DNA of 64,000 bases from Mauremys mutica (taxonomy: Eukaryota; Chordata; Testudines; Geoemydidae). Below, in pieces: positions 56,116-64,000 of this stretch; positions within the stretch are counted from its first letter, which is position 1; every line of letters starts with the position of its first letter. The DNA is taken from the NCBI RefSeq assembly GCF_020497125.1, contig NC_059076.1:13135951-13199950 (forward strand), written 5' to 3'. A program made the translations under genes and the position numbers. The notes beneath the pieces are model-generated. The model made no database searches and was not told where the DNA came from. It saw only the letters and a list, made by a program, of their open reading frames with translations.

Positions 56116-56159
56116 TTCACATGAATGAACCCTATCTTGCTTGTGCTTTCTTCGTACAG

Positions 56160-56228
56160 AATGTCAGGCATTGCAGCTTGCTTGCTTGGATCAGCTCAGT
56201 CAAGAAATGTGATAGGGGACATCAGAGC
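56160..56228 (+). CDS. WRN: WRN exon 16
   Basis: These 69 bp, the conserved length, lie between gtacag and gtaagt. They encode MSGIACL-type sequence (MSGIAACLLGSAQSRNVIGD, then IR), matching human MSNIPACFLGSAQ. Phase 2 in, phase 2 out. Confidence 0.96.
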
Positions 56229-57756
56229 GTAAGTTCATTACTTTTTAATCTCTCGACTCTCAGGTCCTGAATACAGATATTTAAATTGCTGGAAAGAATT
56301 TAAAAGAATTTTCCTAAATTAGCTCAAGTTGTGCTCATGTTAATGAGCCATGAAATAAGTATGAATTTTTCTTCAAGTGTTGATTTGTGGTGTGGGCCTT
56401 TTGGCCAGCAGAGTCTGTTGGGCCCTTTGCCCCAAATGGGAGTGACCACAACTCTTACTGCCTGTGGCAGGGACTCGGAAGGCAATGGTATTTCCCCTGC
56501 TCCCTGTGCTCTTTTTTCTGTCAGACTTTGCCTCTAGCTCTTAGTGGTTAGGATAGATCATTACTCAGTTAGTGTTTGATAGTTTTCTCTGCTTTATTGG
56601 CAGACTTCAGTTTCCTTTATTGCTGGCTGTCCCTGTGGCTCTGATCACATTTTTCCACCTCGTGGCTGAGGCAAAGGCCCAGGGTTTAAACCCAACCCTT
56701 CATGTGATGAATTAGTGACTTTTAGGGATAGACTCACAAGGTGAAGGCCCTGCCTCAATAGAAGCTCGGGTTGCCTATCCCTCTCTGCCAGGACCTGATG
56801 TACTACAGCAGCTGCCTGAAGCGCCATCTTGTGGAGTGGTCTGATGGGTAGTGTTGGATTCTGAGCAGCAGCAGCAGCTCTGCCCTAGATGTGGGTTGTC
56901 TGTCTGAGCCTGTGCTGAGACAAAATCCCTTCGTGCCTGGTGAGCAGGGAATTCTACCCTGTGGTCCTGAGTCTCTGGTACTAAAAGCAGGGAAACTCAT
57001 GGGAGTTGCTTCCAGTCCCCAAGACTGACCACTTCATCAACCACTTCAGCTCTGCTGAAGCCAGCTCCCTTGCTGTCATGGTAGGCCTGAGTGCCATTCA
57101 AAGGCAGGATAATGGGACTGGCCCTCCCCCTTGGAACCAGGGTGGGAGAAAGAGGTGCTGTCAGCCCTGAGGCTTCCCTGACACAGACAGTCTGAGTCTG
57201 ACTGCTCTGCGTCAGCTCGTGCTGCTGCGTCAGCCTGGCTGCCCCATCTGGGAGCTGTCCACCCCAAGGGTGGCACTGACTTTCTCAAGGTAAAGACATT
57301 TCAGGGTTTCCATGCCAAAGAAACATTGCTCATCTTCAGCTGAGTGTGATGTGACCCCACAACCCTGGAATCCTCTCCAGACATGCATCAACCTTGGGTC
57401 TGTGCTTGGCATGGTGAGCCCTCCCTGTCACAACCTCACCGGGAGCCATGCCATGACCAGGTCACCACACAGAAGGCCCTGGTCTCCCGCTCTGATAAGA
57501 TCCATGAACCTATGAGCTTTCAATGAGCAGGAGAACCTGGAAGAACAAGAACAATTAATCTGGCCTTCAGGGCGTCTCTCCTCGAGCTGAAGGACCTTGC
57601 TCTCCAAGTCCTGGCAGACAACGCCACAGCAGCTCTGGCAATTGCGACTCCCTGTGGCAGGGAAGGGGTTTCTCAGCCCTGGCACCCTGGGATGGTGCAC
57701 ATATAGTCCAGTCAGCATGGAGGAACCGGGTTGAGGATACAGCGTGCTCAGTGAGG

Positions 57757-60567
57757 TCATAGAATCATAGAATATCGGGGTTGGAAGGGACCTCAGGAGA
57801 TCATCTAGTCCAACCCCCTGCTCAAAGCAGGATCAAACCCAACTAAATCATCCCAGCCAGGGCTTTGTCAAGCCGGGCCTTAAAAACCTCTAAGGAAGAA
57901 GATTCCACCACCTCCCTAGGTAACCCATTCCAGTGCTTCACCACCCTCCTAGTGAAATAGTGTTTCCTAATATCCAACCTAAACCTCCCCCACTGCAACT
58001 TGAGACCATTACTCCTTGTTCTGTCATCTGCCACCACTGAGGACAGCCTGGCTCCATCCTCTTTGGAACCCCCCTTCAGGTAGTTGAAAGCAGCTATCAA
58101 ATCCCCCCTCACTCTTCTCTTCTGCAGACTAAATAATCCCAGTCCCCTCAACCTCTCTTTATAAGTCATGTGCTCCAGTCCCCTAATTATTTTTGTTGCC
58201 CTCCGTTGGACTTTTTCTAATTTTTCCACATCCTTTTTGTAGTGTGGGGCCCAAAACTGGACATAGTACTCCAGATGAGGCCTCACCAATGCTGAATAGA
58301 GGGGAATGATCACATCCCTCGATCTGCTGGCAATGCTCCTATTTATACAGCCCAAAATGCCATTGGCCTTCTTGGCAACAAGGGCACACTGTTGACTCAT
58401 ATCCAGATTCTCGTCCACTATAGCCCCTAGGTCCTTTTCTGCAGAACTGCTGCCTAGCCACTTGGTCCCTAGTCTGTAGCATTGCATGCGATTTTGCACT
58501 TGTCCTTGTTGAACCTCTGTATCCTATCCCTACCCTCCAGCGTATCTACCACTTCTCTCAGTTTAGTGTCATCTGCGAACTTGCTGAGGGTGCAGTTCAT
58601 GCCATTCTCCAGATCATTAATGAAGATATTGAACAAAACTGGCCCCAGCACCGACCCTTGGGGCACTCCACTTGATACTGGCTGCTAACTAGACATGGAG
58701 CCATTGATCACTACCCGTTGAGCCTGATGATCTAACCAGTTTTCTATCCATCTTATAGTCCATTCATCCAGCCCATACTTCTTTAACTTGCTGGCAAGAA
58801 TACTGTGGGAGACTGTATCAAAAGCTTTGCTAAAGTCAAAGAATAACACGTTCACTGCTTTCCCCTCATCCACAGACCGAGTTATCTCATCATAGAAGGC
58901 AGTTAGGTTAGTCAGGTATGAGTTGCTCTTGGTGAATCCATACTGACTGTTCCTGATCACTTTCCTCTCCTCTAAGTGCTTCAAAATTGATTCCTTGAGG
59001 ACCTGCTCCATGATTTTTCCAGGGACTGAGGTGAGGCTGACTGGCCTGTAGTTCCCTGGATCCCCCTCCTTCCCTTTATTAAAGATGGGCACTACATTAG
59101 CCTTTTTCCAGTCATCCGGGACCTCCTCCAATCGCCATGAGTTTTCAAAGATAATGGCCAATGTCTCTGCAATCACATCTGCCAACTCCTTTAGCACCCT
59201 CGGATGCAGCGCATCCGGCCCCATGGACTTGTGCTCGTCCAGCTTTCCTAAATAGTCCTGAACCACTTCTTTCTTCACAGAGGGCTCGTCACCTCCTCCC
59301 TATGCTGTGCTGCCCAATGCAATAGTCTGGGAGCTGACCTTGTTCGTGAAGACAGAGGCAAAAAAATCATTGAGTGCATTAGGTTTTTCCACATCCTCTG
59401 TCACTAGTTTGCCTCCCCCATTAGTAAGGGGCCCACACTTTCCCCGACCACCTTCTTGTTGCTAACATACCTGTAAAAACCCTTCTTGTTACTCTTAACA
59501 TCCCTTGCTAGCTGCAACTCTAAGTGTGATTTGGCCTTCCTAATTTCACTCCTGCATGCCTGAGCAATACTTTTATACTCCTCCCTGGTCATTTGTCCAA
59601 TCTTTCACTTCTTGTAAGCTTCTTTTTTGTGTTTAAGATAGCAAGGGTTTCACTGTTAAGCCAAGTTGGTCGCCTGCCATATTTACTATTTTTCCTACAC
59701 ATCGGGATGGTTTGTTCCTGCAACCTCAATAAGGCTTCTTTAAAATACAGCCAGCTCTCCTGGATTCCTTTCCCCCTCATTTTATTCTCCCAAGAGATCC
59801 TGCCCATCAGCTCCCTGAGGGAGTCAAAGTCTGTTTTTCTGAAGTCCAGAGTCCATATTCTGGTGCTCTCCTTTCTTCCTTGTGTCAGGATCCTGAACGC
59901 GACCATCTCATGGTCACTGCCTCCCAGGTTCCCATCCACTTTTGCTTCCCCTACTAATTCTTCCCTGTTTGTGAGCAGCAGGTCAAGAAGAGCTCTGCCC
60001 CTAGTTGGTTCCTCCAGCATTTGCACCAGGAAATTGTCCCCTACACTTTCCAGAAACTTCCTGGATTGTCTGTGCACCGCTGTATTGTTCTCCCAGCAGA
60101 TATCGGGATGATTGAAGTCCCCCATGAGAACCAGGGCCTGTGATCTAGCAACTTCTGATAGTTGCCTGAAGAAAGCCTTGTCCACCTCATCCCCCCGGTC
60201 TGGTGGTCTATAGCAAACTCCCACCACGACATCACTCTTGTTGATCTCACTTTTAAACTTAATTCAGAGACTCTCAGGTTTTTCTGCAGTTTCATACAGG
60301 AGCTTTGAGCAGTCATACTGGTCTCTTACGTACAATGCAACTGCCCCACCTTTTCTGCCCTGTCTCTCCTTCCTGAACAGTTTATATCCATCCATGACAG
60401 TACTCCAGTCATGTGAGTTATCCCACCAAATCTCTGTTGTTCCTTGACTGTGCCAGGACTTCCAGTTCTCCCTGCTTGTTTCCCAGGCTTCTTGCATTTG
60501 TGTATAGGCACTTAAGATAACTCACTGATCGTCCTGCTTTCTCAGTGTGAGGCAGGAGTCCTCCCGT
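57757..60567 (-). mobile_element. CR1 LINE, 5'-truncated, 2.8 kb, - strand, decayed
   Basis: The 3' end lies at 57757 ('tcatagaatcatagaatatc'). On the - strand it covers the C-terminal ORF2 (57843-58499), RT core fragments (58469-58666, 58685-59278: [22 protein letters not shown]), linker (59404-59592) and endonuclease (59589-60497: VGVCYRPPD, GDFNHPDIC, GGSDHEM). Homology to the ORF2 upstream leader ends near 60567. Lesions include a Trp-to-TAG stop near 58686 and a deletion joining GRDRIQR directly to FNKDKCK. It is more diverged than the 5469 copy, so older. Confidence 0.93.
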
Positions 60568-60619
60568 CAAAGTTCAGACCCTTTGGAGAGTAATGCTGCC
60601 AGTTTCTCACCTCTGCTGA

Positions 60620-61010
60620 GTGGCAGAGGTTTCTTCTGAGATTTTCAGAAGCTCATAACTTGATCAAACTTGGGGAGACTTTCATGGGGATGGCAAAAGG
60701 CATATCTGACACTGGAGTGACGACATCATCTCCCGCACCAAATTTCCAGTCCCTGTTCCAAAGCATGGAGATGCTTGAGGTTCAGTTAAAATAGTTGTAT
60801 TCTTTTCTTTAAATGTGGGCAAAACATTGTGATTTTTTTTTTCTAATCTCCTTCTCAGAAGTGGTTGAACTGTTTTAACTAAACCATTCCAGAAAATTCA
60901 GCCTGTGGCAGACAACTGGCCTGGGAAAACTTCAGTCTGAATGGTTAAAGCTTGGCAAAGTTATAAGCAACTAAAAACAGGGCCTAAAGTTAGAGAGTGT
61001 TAGGCAAATT
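60620..61010. repeat. Unnamed interspersed repeat, copy B
   Basis: It is the partner of 22115-22505 in the same orientation; shared landmarks are 'aagcatggagatgct', 'aatggttaaagcttggcaaa' and 'aaaaacagggcct'. Non-coding. Confidence 0.6.
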
Positions 61011-61194
61011 TAAGTTTATGCATTGCTTCCTGCACAGCCTATGACTGACTTTTCCTTTGTCTTTCGGTCTATTTCCCTTTCAGTATTACTGTTTTGTTTT
61101 ATTTAATATTTGAGCTTATCTTCTTTTCCCCTTTGGAGTCTTTAAGTGAAGTTTGGATATCTCTTTCTACCTCTTTAACTCAGCCACAGGTTAT

Positions 61195-61310
61195 TGGGCT
61201 GAATGTGGGAATCTCTGAGTGAGATTCTCTGGCCTGGGGTATGCAGGAGATCAGACTAGATGGTCATATTAGCCCCTTTTGGCCTTAAAATCTAAGAAAT
61301 TCCTTTCCTC
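61195..61310 (+). mobile_element. CR1-type LINE 3' end, + strand
   Basis: 'gagattctctggcctggggt' with 'caggagatcagactagatgg' and 'ttttggccttaaaatctaag' is a CR1-group 3' UTR, 5'-truncated to about 115 bp. Confidence 0.7.
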
Positions 61311-61516
61311 TTTCTCTTCCTGCCTTCCCTCTTTTGTTTCCATTCTCTCTACCCTCTCTCTGCATCATTCGTTTCCTCTCATGTTCCCCGTTCACAACCT
61401 GTCTGTATTGTCCCCACCTTCATCTTATCTGATGCACTCTTTCATTTCAGTTGGATGAATTGTTTGGGATCTCTTTCATCTGCTGCATATGACAATGTAT
61501 TTTCCCAATTTTGTAG

Positions 61517-61599
61517 GGGCCACTATAGAGTTGTGTATATAACTCCGGAGTTCTGCTCGGGGAACTTATCGCTACTTCAGGAACTTGACCAAACCATTG
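61517..61599 (+). CDS. WRN: WRN exon 17
   Basis: These 83 bp, the conserved length, lie between ttgtag and gtatgt. They encode GHYRVVYITPEFCSGNLSLL, then QELDQTI. YITPE is RecQ motif Ib. Phase 2 in, phase 1 out. Confidence 0.97.
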
Positions 61600-61639
61600 G
61601 TATGTTGTGGTAGGTTAATTTTGGGAGCTGTGGGGAATT

Positions 61640-62002
61640 TACTCCTGGGGGGATTCTGTGCCACAGCACAATCTGCACAGAATTACTGTTCCTTGCAGAA
61701 TTTTATTTTTTCATGCAGAATTTGTGATTTCCATCAAAATTCCTGTTGATGAAAATCACAAATTTCAGCCCCGCACATAGCAAGGCTCCCACTGTCAGCC
61801 CTGTGCATGGCGGGGCTCCCGATGACAGCCCAAGCCTCACCAGGTGTGGGATTGACAGCAGGAGCCCTAGCCGCCCAGGGCTGACAGGCCTAGCCACACT
61901 TGCCCTGCACGGAGCTGACAGCCAGAGCAGTATTTTGCAGAATTTTAAAATATTGTGAGTAGAATTTTTTTAATTTTTTGGTGCAGAATCCCTCTAGGGG
62001 TA
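61640..62002. mobile_element. Non-autonomous DNA transposon, terminus shared with 18607-18626
   Basis: The left end 'actcctggggggattctgtg' and right end 'gcagaatccctctaggggta' are inverted repeats. The hexamer ggaatt flanks both sides (61634-61639, 62003-62008). The interior contains an inverted 'aaattcctgttgatgaaaat' region and a GC-rich core with no conserved coding content. Confidence 0.6.
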
Positions 62003-62223
62003 GGAATTGGATTACGTTGCATTTATTCAAAGGTCCTACCAGTGATGTGTTTTAATATTTTTTTCTCTGAACTTGTTTAGTATACCCTGTTTTGAGAATT
62101 TTTCAGCACTGTTTCTCAACACTAACAGCAAGTTCAGAGTCCATTATGGCAGTCTTCACTGATTGGTGTCAGCAGACTCTGTTACAATAACATTAAGATA
62201 ATTACTGTATATAGATACAGATA

Positions 62224-62427
62224 CAGTGGAGTTGCATCATAGGCACATTTAACTTACGTGATTTTAACTATATGCGCAAAAAAGAGAAAAATAACAATTT
62301 AAATGCTGTACCTGTAGTGTGGGCGATTCCGCCCGCCATTCCACTCAATGAGCGTTTGACTATACGCAATTTTCACCTTACGCGCTGACTTCAGAACCTA
62401 ACCCCCTCATAAGATGCGACTCCCCTG
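62224..62427. mobile_element. Mariner-like MITE with TA target duplication
   Basis: The ends 'cagtggagttgcatcata' and 'taagatgcgactcccctg' are inverted repeats with few mismatches. TA flanks both ends (62222-62223, 62428-62429). The 204-bp interior is non-coding. Confidence 0.75.
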
Positions 62428-63531
62428 TATAGAGAGGGCGCATAATGTTCATTCTGCATGAAATACCAGCTACTAAGAACAGGGATAATAGAGGGATCAG
62501 TGTAGGCTCTTCAGAACATGCACTCAGCATTCTCAGAAGTATCTCCAAAAATTAAAAATAATAAGCATAGATTAATGTTCTAATTTTTCAGAATATTACA
62601 CTTGATAAATGCATGCAGTACAAGTATTGTGGCTAATAAACTATTTTTCTTACTAAACACACTAATGCAGCTAATGCTCCAAGTGACCATCAGGACAACT
62701 CAAAATAATTCAAACTTCAAACAATTTTTGTGATTTCACCAATTTAGTGCCCAGTGCTATGAGATGCAACGAGCTTCTTGAAAGCCATTGGAGTCAATAG
62801 GATTTGAGTGTGCTTGCTACCTCCAGGACACAGCCCTTAAATTGCAGAATCTTTTATATAAAAGGCTGATAAAAGCACTGGTTGCAGAGATAGAGTGATA
62901 GTTCAAACCGTAATGTGTGATGCATGTGTTAGTATGAAGAGTTGCTTTAGAAGTTCCTCTCCCATCAGATTTACCTATACTCACATGACCTCTTAAGAGG
63001 ATTGGAGAAATCCTGGGACTCTCAGGCCTTATTTCACTACCAAGGAAACAAAATTGATAGTAGCTATCAATGAATATTAGTAAACGGGCCTGAAGTCTTT
63101 ATTGGCACCAAAGGAGAGAGGAAGCATGCCTTGCTGTGTAGAAGGGGGGAGCTGTTGTGGCACACATCCTATGAGCAGTGGGCTTGAAGGCCAGGGGGAC
63201 ATAGTGAAGGGAAAAGTGGAGCAGAGAGGGATGGTTTGCGAAATCTCTTGTGGCTTTGTATGAAAAGAGGTCAATGTGAAAATGGATTTCCACTGGTTAT
63301 TACGCTAGAAGCCATTTTAGAAACCCACACAAACTAATTGTACCTTTCTCTGGAATGATCAGGGCTCCCATCTGCATAGTATCCGAGGGCTGATCAGGCT
63401 TCACTGTAAAGTTTAACTTCAGTAAACGAGGTTTTTATTTTCTAGAACATTTTGTATCCTTTCCTAACTCAGTGTAATATTATATAACTTGTGTGTTCAT
63501 TTTTTGTGTGTGTTTTTTTTTCCAACCCCAG

Positions 63532-63638
63532 GTATCACGCTGATAGCGGTCGATGAGGCTCATTGTATTTCAGAATGGGGGCATGACTTCAGAAATTCAT
63601 TTAGGACTTTGGGTTCGTTAAAGAAAATGCTCCCTTCG
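63532..63638 (+). CDS. WRN: WRN exon 18, DEAH box
   Basis: These 107 bp, the conserved length, lie between accccag and the donor tcg/gtgagg. They encode [20 protein letters not shown], then [19 protein letters not shown] is the Walker B motif II and the following aromatic-rich loop ([10 protein letters not shown]) is the RecQ-specific element coupling ATP hydrolysis to DNA. It ends in phase 0 at codon 661 of this gene. Confidence 0.98.
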
Positions 63639-64000
63639 GTGAGGCTCCAGGGTATAGCTCATTTGTAAATAAGATAAAAAAGGATGTTGTAAATTATGTT
63701 TTAAAAGTAAATTTTTCTAGTAGGGTTATGATTTTTTTTCCTGACACTGCTCTTCCTTAGACATGCTTGAAGCACTGAGAAATTTGAATAAAGCCAGAAT
63801 GCACACCAGATATATTGTGTGCCCTGAAATACTCCTGTGCCATGTAAATTAGGGTGGCCACTTTTCAAGCCTTCACAGTGCTGAAATATGCTTTCAGATA
63901 TATGCACCTACATGTCCTATTTCAGTTCAAAGGAGATGGAAGTGTGTGTGTGCATCTGATGGAAGAACTTGATTTATAATGTATTCTCATTTATATTAAT
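63639..64000 (+). other. WRN: Start of WRN intron 18
   Basis: Intron sequence to the edge of the window; no repeat or exon recognised. The next helicase exons are outside. Confidence 0.85.

Larger units (their letters stand above)
54074..56159 (+). other. WRN: WRN intron 15, remaining sequence
   Basis: 54345-54880 holds nothing recognised. Most of the rest is decayed CR1-type LINE sequence listed separately. 55120-55500 is plain intron. Confidence 0.65.
56229..61516 (+). other. WRN: WRN intron 16, remaining sequence
   Basis: 56230-57756 and 61310-61516 hold no gene or repeat that I recognise; open frames at 56645-57760 lack motifs. The middle is a CR1 copy and an unnamed dispersed repeat, listed separately. 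Confidence 0.7.
61600..63531 (+). other. WRN: WRN intron 17, remaining sequence
   Basis: 62005-62220 and 62430-63530 are plain AT-rich intron; open frames at 63077-63293 (-) have no motif. The long pyrimidine tract at 63502-63522 precedes the exon 18 acceptor. Confidence 0.8.
16149..63638 (+). other. WRN: WRN gene, exons 2 to 18 (5' half; 3' half outside window)
   Basis: WRN is a nuclear RecQ-family protein with a 3'-5' exonuclease and an ATP-dependent 3'-5' DNA helicase. It acts in replication-fork recovery, double-strand-break repair and telomere maintenance. The sixteen coding exons seen sum to 1983 bases (661 codons) in one continuous frame. Domains: N-terminal stub (exon 2); DEDD exonuclease with catalytic Asp/Glu of FDIEW (exon 4), Asp of GIEGDQW (exon 5), Tyr and Asp of LYAATDAY (exon 6); acidic disordered linker (exons 7-12); RecQ core motifs 0, I, Ia, Ib and II (exons 13-18). 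RecQ-C-terminal, winged-helix and HRDC domains must lie to the right. Exon numbers follow the human gene; the second copy of the duplicated human exon (11) is missing. Confidence 0.97.

Noticed and set aside
56645..57760. Several 60-110 residue open frames in intron 16
   Set aside because: No motif, no codon bias and no overlap with known repeats or exons; consistent with chance.
1..64000. CRISPR arrays, operons, phage or plasmid functions
   Set aside because: The window is spliced vertebrate DNA; no regularly spaced repeats with unique spacers and no bacterial gene organisation are present.

Overview
The window is vertebrate nuclear DNA, almost certainly from a turtle and probably a cryptodire. 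The evidence is several CR1 LINEs of the chelonian type, two tRNA-derived SINEs of the turtle Cry I type whose tails resemble the CR1 3' end, and DIRS-like, Penelope-like and hAT elements typical of reptile genomes. There are no bacterial operons, CRISPR arrays, rRNA genes or functional tRNA genes.

One host gene explains the conserved coding sequence. It is the 5' half of WRN, the Werner syndrome RecQ helicase/exonuclease, on the + strand. A CpG island at the left edge (1-780) is the likely promoter and non-coding exon 1 region. Coding starts in exon 2 (ATG at 16196) and sixteen coding exons, equivalent to human exons 2-10 and 12-18, run to 63638. All have AG/GT boundaries and matching phases. 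Their lengths sum to 1983 bases, exactly 661 codons. They encode the DEDD 3'-5' exonuclease domain (exons 3-6), a disordered acidic linker (exons 7-12), and the first part of the RecQ helicase core (exons 13-18: Q motif, Walker A, motif Ia, DEAH box). The rest of WRN lies beyond the right edge. There is only one copy of the 27-residue exon that is duplicated in human WRN.

Everything else is intron filled with mobile DNA. Intron 1 holds hAT elements, a SINE, CR1 copies, a PIF/Harbinger element with an intact Myb/SANT-like ORF, and a Penelope-like GIY-YIG fragment. Intron 2 holds a GC-rich element with a G-rich minisatellite and a DIRS-like gag/tyrosine-recombinase relic. Intron 4 holds a broken ERI1 exonuclease retrocopy, a SINE and three DNA transposons. 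Intron 5 holds a nearly intact 4.4-kb CR1 (complete ORF1 esterase protein; ORF2 with two lesions) nested in a mariner-like element that itself lies between pieces of an older CR1. Introns 6-17 carry more hAT, mariner-like and CR1 copies.

I found no convincing undescribed multi-gene system. The features most worth a second look are the pair of ~0.7-kb direct repeats framing WRN exon 2, where the downstream copy serves as an empty-site reference for three insertions; the dead exonuclease retrocopy between WRN exonuclease exons; the three-level nested insertion in intron 5; a near-perfect ~120-base-arm palindrome at 38.4 kb; and the single-copy exon 10.
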